Source of the DNA: JAJAZB01 sp964244295
GTDB lineage: Bacteria > Bacteroidota > Bacteroidia > Cytophagales > Spirosomataceae
NCBI GenBank assembly: GCA_964244295.1
Contig: CAXTIG010000036.1
Coordinates: 1-64,000 of the forward strand
Direction of reading: 5' to 3'
DNA length: 64,000 nt
The notes beneath the pieces were generated by a model. It was given only the letters and a program-made list of their open reading frames with translations. It was not told where the DNA came from and did not search any database. Shown here in pieces: positions 8,008 through 15,960 of this stretch. The first letter of the stretch is position 1, and every line of letters starts with the position of its first letter. The translations under genes and the position numbers were made by a program.

Positions 8008-9108
8008 TCAGTGATTTTGTGTCAGCAGCGGGTTTAGCGCCGCCGTAATTTTGGCATCCCAGCGGGCCTGGGCGGCGCGGTTGATGCTGTGGGCGGTCTC
8101 GTCGTCGTACTCCTCCTGAAGTTTGTTCATTTCGCGGAACGAGTCCAGAAAAATAAACTGAATCCGGGCGTCGTATTCGTCGGGTTCCAGGGCTTCGGCC
8201 CCTATTTTCTGTTTGAATCGCTCGGCCACCAGCCGGGTGATGTCGAAGTGCAGTTGCTCGTGCCGCAGGGCGTAGTCGTTTTTGGCGGCGGGCCAGGCCC
8301 AGGACTGGTCTTTCAGTTGATATACCTTTACGGCCATGCTCACCTCCACTACGCCCGCCACCGTGCGGGCCGTGGCCTCGTAGCCAAAACTACTGAACAC
8401 GGCGGCCCCGTAGTTTTTCCCCGAACGCGGGGCCGCCTTGAAATCATCCCAGCGCAGGGGGCGGCGTACGTCGTAATGCACCGTGTCGCCGCATTCGGTC
8501 GGGCCGGTGAAACCGGGCCGGAACCGAATCCGCACGCTCCGGGCCAGGGCTTCCCGCGTGGGGCCGTTCAGGACGAGCCATTGGTCGAGGTAGCGCAGGC
8601 TGCTTTCGAGGGTTTGGCGGAGCAGGGTTTCCTGCAAGTCGGTGGGTTTCAACGCCGCCGAACGCAGCGGGCGGCTGAAACGCCCCCCGCCTTCGTACTC
8701 AGTCAGGGGGCTGCGAACGCCGTTGCGCAGCACCTCGAAGGCCAGTTTAACGGACAACGTGCCTTCGGCTTGGCTGGGACTGCCTAGTTTTTCCGAAAAA
8801 CGTAGGGTTTTTACCCGAACCACCACCGCCCAGCGGCTGGTATCGGGCCGGACGGCGGTTTTCAGAAAACGCGCCAGGGCGGATTCGGTATCCCCGGCCA
8901 GTGTCAGTGGCACAGCAACGGGCCTGGGTGTGCTTTCCTCAAAGCGGGTACCGATGCCCCCTTTTTCGGCGCGGTCGTCGGCCACGCCGGTGACGTAGAA
9001 GCGCGTGGGGGCGTAGGCCGAACGGGCAGGCAGCGAAAGTACCTGTCCTTTGGCAGCTAACGCGTTGAGGATCAGAAGAAAAAACAGACTGAAAAAGCGG
9101 ATTTGCAT
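8008..9108 (-). CDS. Exported DUF922-type putative Zn peptidase
   Basis: 366 residues from ATG 9108. A signal peptide (MQIRFFSLFFLLILNALAAKG) is followed by a region of unknown type and a C-terminal DUF922-like domain: LRWDDFKA, YGAAVFSSFGYE, and the metallopeptidase-like ALRHEQLHFDI helix followed by a downstream Glu-rich helix (KLQEEYDDETAH). HExxH-type residues H..xxH suggest zinc binding; catalysis is not proven for the family. It probably acts in the periplasm. Upstream lies a divergent intergenic region shared with hpf. Confidence 0.85.
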   Translation of the reverse strand: MQIRFFSLFFLLILNALAAKGQVLSLPARSAYAPTRFYVTGVADDRAEKGGIGTRFEESTPRPVAVPLTLAGDTESALARFLKTAVRPDTSRWAVVVRVKTLRFSEKLGSPSQAEGTLSVKLAFEVLRNGVRSPLTEYEGGGRFSRPLRSAALKPTDLQETLLRQTLESSLRYLDQWLVLNGPTREALARSVRIRFRPGFTGPTECGDTVHYDVRRPLRWDDFKAAPRSGKNYGAAVFSSFGYEATARTVAGVVEVSMAVKVYQLKDQSWAWPAAKNDYALRHEQLHFDITRLVAERFKQKIGAEALEPDEYDARIQFIFLDSFREMNKLQEEYDDETAHSINRAAQARWDAKITAALNPLLTQNH

Positions 9109-9325
9109 GGCGTGAGAGAAACGCCGAATAAGGCCAAAAAGTTGAATCAGGTCAACGGGAAAATTTATTGGTTGCTTGCCTTGACTTTGTGCATGATCCT
9201 TGATAGGTTCATCATGTCGACCGACACCAGACCCTACGCGGGCCACCCTGCTCCCCTTCGGGTGTGCAGGGTTTAGTATCGGCGGGCGACGGTACAGTTT
9301 GTTCCACTTTTAATTGTTCGTGCGT

Positions 9326-9685
9326 ATGAAACTGCAAGTGCATTCGATCCATTTTAGCGCCGACCCGAAGTTGCTGGCGTTTATTCAGAGCAAACTCAAC
9401 AAGCTCGACCAGTTTTACGACCGGATTACGAGCGGCGAGGTATTCTTGAGGTTGAGCAAGGGCGAAAGCAGTAAAGTGCTGACGAAACAACTGGACGTGA
9501 AAATCAACGTGCCCGGCGGCTACCTGTTTGTGAAGGAAGAAGGCCGCAGTTTTGAAGAAGCCACCGACTTAGCCCTGGAGGCGCTGAAGGCGCAGTTGAA
9601 ACGTTTTAAGGATAAAAACCGCGATACCAAGTCCGCCGAGCCGGAAGGGGCTTTGGAACAACTTGGGTTGATTGAAGCGGAGTAA
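9326..9685 (+). CDS. hpf: Ribosome hibernation promoting factor, short type
   Basis: 119 residues from ATG 9326 (MKLQVHSIHFSADPKL). The beta-alpha-beta-beta-beta-alpha S30AE domain is complete (DQFYDRITSGEVFLRL, KQLDVKINVPGGYLFV, FEEATDLALEALKAQL), while the long-form dimerisation domain is absent. Such proteins bind the 30S decoding region in stationary phase and stabilise idle ribosomes. A TTG 12 nt upstream is less likely. It is followed by a terminator hairpin. Confidence 0.93.
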   Translation: MKLQVHSIHFSADPKLLAFIQSKLNKLDQFYDRITSGEVFLRLSKGESSKVLTKQLDVKINVPGGYLFVKEEGRSFEEATDLALEALKAQLKRFKDKNRDTKSAEPEGALEQLGLIEAE

Positions 9686-9704
9686 GTGTTGATTCGACAA
9701 AACG

Positions 9705-9740
9705 GAGGCGGTTTTTCATCCGAAAAGCCGCCTCTTTTTT
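9705..9740 (+). terminator. Rho-independent terminator after hpf
   Basis: 13-nt arms 9705-9717 and 9722-9734 (GAGGCGG core, one mismatch), followed by six T residues. Confidence 0.85.
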
Positions 9741-9854
9741 ATGGCTTTTCAAACCCTTCCTCAACCCCGCTCATCCGAACTCGATTTAGGTCAGGCGCGG
9801 GGTGCTTCCCTCCAGGACTTAGGCAGGTCGCCTCTGTATCATGGGTTTACGAAT

Positions 9855-9934
9855 CAATTTCCCGCAGATAGCGCAGATTTACGCAGAATTTTAAAAGGCG
9901 GTCTGCGTAAATCTGCGCTATCTGCGGGAAATTG
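9855..9934. repeat. Perfect 33-bp palindrome
   Basis: Arms 9855-9887 and 9902-9934 match perfectly (GCAGATAGCGCAGATTTACG core) around a 14-nt loop. It is between convergent hpf and the DUF2339 gene; the rest of 9741-10014 holds no gene I can support. Confidence 0.85.
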
Positions 9935-10014
9935 AGGATTCAGTGCGCAAGTCCTACCCATCCGCCGAAAAGTCGGGTTGACTGAAAAATTAGTCTTGCC
10001 AACAGCCGGTTTGA

Positions 10015-12207
10015 CTACGCTTCCTTCCGAAATTTCTGATACAAAAACGACGTCAGCAGCAGCAACACGCCCACGCTGAGAAACACCACGATTTTGCCAC
10101 CCGCCGAAAGACCCCGCAGATCGAAAAGCAGCAGCTTGCCCAGCACCACCCCGAACAGCCCAATGCCCGTCAGCCGCAGGCTTTTCGCCTCGCGGCGGAA
10201 TCCCCACCCGATCAGGCCCAGCGAGTACACCCCCCAGGCCACGCTCCAGCCCACGTGTACAGCGCGGGAGAGTTGCCGCTCCGCCTGAGCGGGGTCGGCC
10301 CACAAAAACCAGGTCAGCATTTCCTGACTGAGTGCCCACAGCACCAATCCGTGAAATGCCAGCGTGAAGACCGAACGCAGGTCGTTTTTCGGATCGGTCA
10401 CCGAGGGCAGCAGGCGATGAATGGACCAGCCCACTCCGGCCATAACTGCGTATCCAGCAAAACGCAAGGGCAGCAAATCCCCGTTCAGCATTGGATTTTT
10501 CAGAAAAGAATTCCTCAACTCTTCCGGTAGGTTGAGGGCGGTGCTCATCAGCAAAAACCCGCTTCCCAGCACCACCGCCGCGATTCGCCAGCCCCGGACC
10601 CCACGCCGGGCAACCACCCAGGCCAGTCCTGCGATGTACAAGCTGGGAAACACCCCGGAAACCGTCAGGCGGAGCGCATTCCATCGTTCGGTGGGGGGTT
10701 GGGAGGCGAAAAAGCGGGTCAGTTCGTGGTCGAGCACCGGATAACCCAGCACCAGAAGCAAACTCGCCAGCAGGTGGCCCGACGTATGGGCAAAGCCCGA
10801 AGCCACCGGGAAGCGCACGAAGGCCGCGTACACCATCCCCCCCAACGCCGCCAGCACGACCAGACCCGCCAGAAGGGCGTCATTCAAAAACGCGGGGACT
10901 GTTGGTAGGACACCTTTCCAGGTCACCGTCAGGGCCAGCGCCGATAGTCCGGCCAATCCGGTGCCGAAGGTCGTGAGCAGGCCCTGATTCCGGCTTCGTC
11001 CAAGCCAGTACAGCACCGCCGCACCCAGCGCCCAAAGGCTCGGAATCCAGGCGCCGTCGAACTGAACGGGCACGAACCCAATCAGAAACACCAGCGCCAG
11101 GCCCTGCGCCACGGAAAATACCAGCGTGTTGCCCAACCCACGTCGGTGCAACGTGAAAGCGACCACCGCGTGAATCAGCGCGTTACCCAACGTAAACCCG
11201 CTGCGGTACGGCGATAGAAACGCGGCGGGCAGCACGTCGGCCCCCGGCCCGTAAAACACCAGGGCATTGAGCACTAGGGCCAGCGCCACCACGGATCGCC
11301 CGTCGGTTTGGCGGAGGAAGGGCCGGGCCAGCAGGTTGGCGTACATCATCCCAAAAATCAGCGCCCCAAACCCCAACACGGTGGCCCGGTAGCCGGTCCG
11401 GTTGAGGCCGGTGAAGTAGAAAACCAGAAAAATCACCCAGGTCACCACGAAGGCCGCGCCGTTGAGCCAATGCCAGTCGCGGCGAAAACTCAGGTACAGC
11501 ACCCCGGCGTTGATCACGCTCAGGTACGAAAACAAGCCCCAGGCGGCCCCGTTACCGCCCAAAAGCAAGGGTACCGCGTAGGCTCCCACCAACCCGAAGA
11601 GTGCGATCCATTCAACGTTGTAGCGGGTCGCCTGCCAGACGGTCGCCCCGGTGAGCGCCACCATCAGCCCAAACGTGATCGGCAGCGGCAGCAGGTGGTA
11701 GAACTGAAACGCGGTGTAGGTGCTGAAGTAGGCCGTAGCCAGTCCGCCGCTGAGCAGCACGGTGCTGTACGCCGGGTAGGTTTTCCGGAGCCACGCGGCC
11801 AGCCCCACCAGTCCCGCCCCGGCCCCCCAGCCCAGGGCGATGCGTCCCCAGGGGCCAATCAAGTCGTTGTCGAAGGCGAATTTTACGAAAATCGCCAGGC
11901 CGATGACCAGCGCAGCGATGCCGATTTTGCTCAGCACGTTGCCGCCGATGAAGGCTTCGGTATCTTTTTTCGGGAACGGGGTCGCCACGGAAACCGGCTT
12001 TACCGGCACGGCGGGCGGTGTGGGTAGCACTGGCGCGGGTTTGGGCAGGACTGGAACAACCACCGGCTCGGTTTCACCACCCGGATCGACTCGCAGCCGG
12101 GCTAATTCGCCGCGCAGGGTCAACATGGTGTGTTGTTGGGCGGCCAACTGGGCAGCGAGGCGTTCGAGTTCGGCTTCGAGGCGTTGAATCGCGGGGGAAT
12201 CGGGCAT
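10015..12207 (-). CDS. DUF2339 membrane protein
   Basis: 730 residues. An N-terminal coiled coil (residues about 6-40, LEAELERLAAQLAAQQ) and a Pro/Val-rich linker precede the signature FIGGNVLSKIGIAALVIGLAIF at about residue 85. About 20 further membrane segments follow, and the protein ends in a basic FLYQKFRKEA. This is the full architecture of DUF2339 proteins, large inner-membrane proteins of unknown function. Single gene, start ATG 12207. Confidence 0.9.
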   Translation of the reverse strand: MPDSPAIQRLEAELERLAAQLAAQQHTMLTLRGELARLRVDPGGETEPVVVPVLPKPAPVLPTPPAVPVKPVSVATPFPKKDTEAFIGGNVLSKIGIAALVIGLAIFVKFAFDNDLIGPWGRIALGWGAGAGLVGLAAWLRKTYPAYSTVLLSGGLATAYFSTYTAFQFYHLLPLPITFGLMVALTGATVWQATRYNVEWIALFGLVGAYAVPLLLGGNGAAWGLFSYLSVINAGVLYLSFRRDWHWLNGAAFVVTWVIFLVFYFTGLNRTGYRATVLGFGALIFGMMYANLLARPFLRQTDGRSVVALALVLNALVFYGPGADVLPAAFLSPYRSGFTLGNALIHAVVAFTLHRRGLGNTLVFSVAQGLALVFLIGFVPVQFDGAWIPSLWALGAAVLYWLGRSRNQGLLTTFGTGLAGLSALALTVTWKGVLPTVPAFLNDALLAGLVVLAALGGMVYAAFVRFPVASGFAHTSGHLLASLLLVLGYPVLDHELTRFFASQPPTERWNALRLTVSGVFPSLYIAGLAWVVARRGVRGWRIAAVVLGSGFLLMSTALNLPEELRNSFLKNPMLNGDLLPLRFAGYAVMAGVGWSIHRLLPSVTDPKNDLRSVFTLAFHGLVLWALSQEMLTWFLWADPAQAERQLSRAVHVGWSVAWGVYSLGLIGWGFRREAKSLRLTGIGLFGVVLGKLLLFDLRGLSAGGKIVVFLSVGVLLLLTSFLYQKFRKEA

Positions 12208-12264
12208 GAACGGATGATAAAAACGGATAGGAGCCGGTAAACTACGAAGCGTTATTAAAACAAA

Positions 12265-12296
12265 AAATCTCCCCGGCGGGGGTGCCGGGGAGATTT
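12265..12296 (-). terminator. Terminator downstream of metK
   Basis: 13-bp perfect stem (AAATCTCCCCGGC at 12265-12277, complement 12284-12296) with a 6-nt loop and flanking A/T runs, immediately after the metK stop on the minus strand. Confidence 0.8.
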
Positions 12297-12321
12297 TGAT
12301 TCGTCAGGCTGATTGCCAGGA

Positions 12322-13575
12322 TTATAATCCAAACGCCGCCTTCACCGGCTCGACGAAATCGAGTTTTTCCCAGGTAAACAACTCCACCTCGGTTTCCACG
12401 ACCTGCCCGTCGGGCGAGCGGAAGGTTTTCTTGACCACCGCATTGTCGCGGCCCATGTGGCCGTAGGCAGCGGTTTCGGCATAAATCGGGTTGCGGAGTT
12501 TCAGGCGTTGCTCGATAAAATACGGCCTCATGTCGAACACCTCACCGACTTTCAAAGCAATTTCCCCGTCGCTCAAATCCACCTTTGCCGTGCCGTAGGT
12601 ATTGACGTACAGGCCGCAAGGCTCGGCCACCCCGATGGCGTAGGAAACCTGCACGAGCACCTCGTCGCAGAGACCCGCCGCCACCAGGTTTTTGGCAATG
12701 TGCCGCGTGGCGTAAGCCGCCGAGCGATCCACTTTCGAGGGGTCTTTGCCCGAAAAAGCGCCGCCGCCGTGCGCGCCCTTGCCGCCGTAGGTGTCCACGA
12801 TGATTTTACGGCCCGTCAGGCCCGTGTCGCCGTGCGGCCCGCCGATCACGAATTTGCCCGTGGGGTTGATGTGATAAGTGATTTCACCGTCGAACAGCGG
12901 GTGCAGTTCCGGCTTCAGTTTCGCCTTCACGCGGGGGATGACGTAGTTGACGATGTCCTGCTTGATGGTCGTCAGCATCTCGTAGTCGTCGGCAAAGTCG
13001 TCGTGCTGGGTCGAAACCACGATGGTGTCGATTCGGGTGGGCCGGTTGGTGTCGTCGTATTCGATGGTTACCTGGCTTTTGGCGTCGGGGCGGAGGTACT
13101 TGAGCACGTCGGCCTCGCGGCGAACGGCGGCGAGTTCCTGCAAAATTTTATGGGCCAAATCGAGCGCTAGCGGCATGTAGTTGTCGGTTTCGCGGGTGGC
13201 GTAGCCGAACATCATCCCCTGGTCGCCCGCGCCCTGCTCTTCGGGATTCTGACGCTCGACGCCCTGGTTGATGTCGCCCGACTGTTCGTGAATGGCCGAG
13301 AGAATCCCGCAGGAATTGGCCTCGAACATGTATTCCGACTTGGTGTAGCCGATTTTACGAATCACCTCGCGGGCAATGCTCTGCACGTCGAGGTAGGTTT
13401 TCGATTTCACTTCGCCGGCCAGAATCACCTGTCCGGTGGTCACGAGGGTCTCGCAGGCGACTTTCGAGCTGGGGTCAAAGGCCAGGAAATGATCGATCAA
13501 CGCGTCGGAAATCTGGTCGGCAATTTTGTCAGGGTGACCTTCAGAAACGGACTCGGACGTGAACAGGTAGGGCAT
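12322..13575 (-). CDS. metK: S-adenosylmethionine synthetase
   Basis: 417-residue cytosolic enzyme making SAM from methionine and ATP. Visible motifs: GHPDK (residues 13-17), GAGDQGMMFGYA (about 115-126), GGPHGDTGLTGRK (about 245-257) and the P-loop-like GGGAFSGKDPSKVDRS (about 270-285). Length and ends are normal for the family. No SAM riboswitch is recognisable upstream; the leader region is instead filled with a 43-bp palindrome. Confidence 0.98.
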   Translation of the reverse strand: MPYLFTSESVSEGHPDKIADQISDALIDHFLAFDPSSKVACETLVTTGQVILAGEVKSKTYLDVQSIAREVIRKIGYTKSEYMFEANSCGILSAIHEQSGDINQGVERQNPEEQGAGDQGMMFGYATRETDNYMPLALDLAHKILQELAAVRREADVLKYLRPDAKSQVTIEYDDTNRPTRIDTIVVSTQHDDFADDYEMLTTIKQDIVNYVIPRVKAKLKPELHPLFDGEITYHINPTGKFVIGGPHGDTGLTGRKIIVDTYGGKGAHGGGAFSGKDPSKVDRSAAYATRHIAKNLVAAGLCDEVLVQVSYAIGVAEPCGLYVNTYGTAKVDLSDGEIALKVGEVFDMRPYFIEQRLKLRNPIYAETAAYGHMGRDNAVVKKTFRSPDGQVVETEVELFTWEKLDFVEPVKAAFGL

Positions 13576-13617
13576 GAAGAGGATAGTCGTTAGTGGGAAG
13601 TCGTCAGTCGTTAGTCG

Positions 13618-13726
13618 TCGTAGGGGCGGTGCCGGGCGGCGTTCCGCTTGCCTCCGCCCTACCGTCTCAGAGGTTGACCGCTGAGGGCGGAGGCAAGCGG
13701 AACGCCGCCCGGCACCGCCCCTACGA
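13618..13726. repeat. Perfect 43-bp palindrome upstream of metK
   Basis: Arms 13618-13660 and 13684-13726 are perfectly complementary and very GC-rich (GGGCGGTGCCGGGCGGC core), loop 23 nt. Immediately 5' of it, 13582-13620 carries TAGTCGT/CAGTCGT words that recur upstream of the OsmC gene (20238-20322). Confidence 0.9.
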
Positions 13727-13783
13727 CCGACTGATTTTCGGCAAAAGTAAGACGATTTCCAGGCAATCGAAAGCCGGGGCCAA

Positions 13784-15001
13784 TCAGCGTAGGATTTTTC
13801 GCAGCAGCACGTCGATCGCGGCGCGGGTAAACGGTACTTTGGGCGCGGCCCAGATCACGCGCAGGTCTTCGGCCAGGGTGGCCTCTTCGTCCAAAAACCG
13901 AAACACGTCGGCGGGGCGGTTGCGCTGGTAGAGTTGGGTGAACACGGCGGCGGGCGGGTGGCGCTTTTTCAGGAAAACGTTCAGAAAGATGGCGTCGAAA
14001 AACCGGTACCGGGCCGGAATGGGTTGCCGGGTCGTGCCGGGCGCGAAGGGTTGCCCGTGCCGGGCCAGGTTGTCAGCCAGGGTTTGCAGGCGCCGCTGGG
14101 TGCGGGCGAAGGTGTAGCCCGTCGAGGGCCGGGTGCTGCCGCCCGCCGTGCCGATGCGCACCACGCGGGGGCCGGGGCGTTCGGTGGTCGGCTCGTCGCT
14201 CATCGGGATAATGCCGAATTCTTCCTCCAAAATTTGAAAATTGTTGACCTTCAAAAAATCGCGGAGGTACGCCTTCAATTCCGCGTCGTAGGTTTCGGGC
14301 GGGAGCAGGGCGGGCGTGAAAAGCGTGAACTCGACCAGCGCCTCGGTTTCGGAAAACGGCAGCACGTACATAAACCGGCATTCGTCGTGCTGGTCGATGC
14401 GGAAGTCCATCATCGTCGGCTCCGAAGGGTCGAAGGCGGGCGCGGGGGTTTTGACGACCCAACCTTTGAAGTGCTGAAGCAGGGTTTGGTGGTTGGAGGG
14501 TTTGAGGGTTTGACGGTTTGACGTAAAATCGCCGTTGAAGGGTTTCATCGCCTCCAGCCGGAAGGTGCTGTCGAAAACCCAGTCGGCGCTAAAGGTGCCC
14601 GCTTCGGTGGTGACGACGGCTCGGTCGTCGCTGCTTTCAATCCCTAAAATCGGGCTGTACAAAAATTCGATGGCTGGGTTTTTCGCCAAATCGGCCCGCA
14701 CAAATTCGTAGAAATCGATGCCCCGCAGGAGTTTGTAGCGGTAGCCACCGAGGTCGAGTTGTTGCGAAAAATCACTCCCACGGGGACCGTGAAACCAGAC
14801 CGTATCCCAGGTCCGGTACACAATGGCCTCGAACGGCCCCGTGCCGCGTTGCCAAAAGGCCCAGGTTCGGTCGTTTTTCGTCTTCGCTTCGCGGTCGATG
14901 ATCAGAATTTTTTTCTCTCGAAACGAAGTCTGGTTCAGGTGATACGCCAGGCTCAGTCCGGCCATGCCGCCGCCCGCCAGGATGAGGTCGTAGTGTTTCA
15001 T
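13784..15001 (-). CDS. crtY: Lycopene beta-cyclase
   Basis: About 405 residues from ATG 15001. The N-terminus has the FAD/NAD dinucleotide fold YDLILAGGGMAGLSLAYHL. Later family motifs are LIIDRE, NDRTWAFW (about residues 47-54), QHFKGWVV and TPSTGYTFARTQRR-like (here RPSTGYTFARTQRR). The enzyme closes the ends of lycopene to form beta-carotene at the membrane. The start codon overlaps the upstream stop as ATGA. Between residues about 158 and 172 there is an extra RQTLKPSNHQTL segment encoded by a low-complexity repeat. Other crt genes are not in this window. Confidence 0.93.
   Translation of the reverse strand: MKHYDLILAGGGMAGLSLAYHLNQTSFREKKILIIDREAKTKNDRTWAFWQRGTGPFEAIVYRTWDTVWFHGPRGSDFSQQLDLGGYRYKLLRGIDFYEFVRADLAKNPAIEFLYSPILGIESSDDRAVVTTEAGTFSADWVFDSTFRLEAMKPFNGDFTSNRQTLKPSNHQTLLQHFKGWVVKTPAPAFDPSEPTMMDFRIDQHDECRFMYVLPFSETEALVEFTLFTPALLPPETYDAELKAYLRDFLKVNNFQILEEEFGIIPMSDEPTTERPGPRVVRIGTAGGSTRPSTGYTFARTQRRLQTLADNLARHGQPFAPGTTRQPIPARYRFFDAIFLNVFLKKRHPPAAVFTQLYQRNRPADVFRFLDEEATLAEDLRVIWAAPKVPFTRAAIDVLLRKILR
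14482..14522. repeat. In-frame low-complexity repeat inside crtY
   Basis: GGTTTGGTGGTTGGAGGG-type sequence followed by 14501-14520, which is identical over 20 nt (tttgagggtttgacggtttg) to intergenic 38100-38119. It encodes RQTLKPSNHQTL within crtY without breaking the frame. Confidence 0.8.
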
Positions 15002-15933
15002 CCGGCGATCCATTCCCGGAAAAGTTGGGTGGCGTAGGCGAGGTCGGCCCGGTGGGCTTGCACGCCGTTCATCGTGTTGGGTGAGGCTTTTTCGAGGCAC
15101 TGCTCCAGCACGAGGTAGGGCCGCACGCCCTGACTTTTCAACGCGGCGGCCAGGCGGGCGTAGTCGATGTCGCCCGCGCCGAAGGTTTCGCCCCAGACCC
15201 CGCCGACGGACTGGCGCAGGTGAATTTCCACCACCCGTTTGCCGTAGAGTTTCACCACGTCGAACAGCGCCACCTGCGAATTGCCCGCCCCCCGGTACAC
15301 CCAGTGGGCGTCGAGGCAGAGGCTCACGTGGGCCGGGTCGGTCGCCAGGAGCATGTGGTGAAATTCGCGGGCCGCCGCCCGGAGTTCCACGTCGTGGGTG
15401 TGGTAGGCCAGGGTCAGGCCGCGTTTTTTGAGCTCGGCACCGAGGCGGTCGAGGTTGCGGGCTTGCTCGGCCAGTTCGTCGTCCGACTTGTTTTCAGGCC
15501 CGCCCCACTTGATCGGGCTGGGGTTGGTCACGATCAGTTTCGCCCCCGCCGGGCGGGCGGCGTCGGCAATCGCCAGCACCGATGCCAGCGATTTGGCCGC
15601 TTCGTCGGCCCGGTGCAACGTGCTGTTGACGTACAGCGAGTGCATGGTCAGGCCGTGTTTGGTCAGGAGCGGGAGCAGGGTTTTTACTTCGTCGGCGTTG
15701 GTGAAACTCGGCTCGTAGGCTTTCAGGCCCGTCGAGGCAAACTCGGCCAGCGAGGCGTCGAGGTTAGCGGTCCAGGCCCGGTTTTCACGCTGGTAGAAGG
15801 TATTCCAGGTGTACTGATTGCAGCCGATGGGCAGGGCTTTGGGCGGCGCTTCCGCCAAAAGTTTTTCGGGTAAAAAAGCGGCTCCGGTGGCAGCAGCCAG
15901 GGTTGTGAGCGCGTGGCGACGGGTCGTGGTCAT
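14998..15933 (-). CDS. Exported sugar phosphate isomerase/epimerase family protein
   Basis: 311 residues. A Tat-like signal (TTTRRHALTTLAAATGAAF) is followed by an AP-endonuclease-2/xylose-isomerase-like TIM barrel: NQYTWNTF, LKAYEPSF, AYHTHDVEL, LCLDAHWVYRG, VEIHLRQS and LVLEQCLE carry metal-binding His, Asp and Glu residues of this fold. Such proteins convert or bind sugars and inositols; the substrate is unknown. It lies 27 nt after a GH97 gene and overlaps crtY by 4 bp, so the three genes form one transcription unit. Confidence 0.87.
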   Translation of the reverse strand: MTTTRRHALTTLAAATGAAFLPEKLLAEAPPKALPIGCNQYTWNTFYQRENRAWTANLDASLAEFASTGLKAYEPSFTNADEVKTLLPLLTKHGLTMHSLYVNSTLHRADEAAKSLASVLAIADAARPAGAKLIVTNPSPIKWGGPENKSDDELAEQARNLDRLGAELKKRGLTLAYHTHDVELRAAAREFHHMLLATDPAHVSLCLDAHWVYRGAGNSQVALFDVVKLYGKRVVEIHLRQSVGGVWGETFGAGDIDYARLAAALKSQGVRPYLVLEQCLEKASPNTMNGVQAHRADLAYATQLFREWIAG

Positions 15934-15960
15934 GGGTAAATTTTCAGAAAAATCAGGCGT

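Noticed and set aside
13576..13783. SAM riboswitch upstream of metK
   Set aside because: The sequence is explained by the 43-bp palindrome and low-complexity words; no SAM-aptamer pattern is visible.
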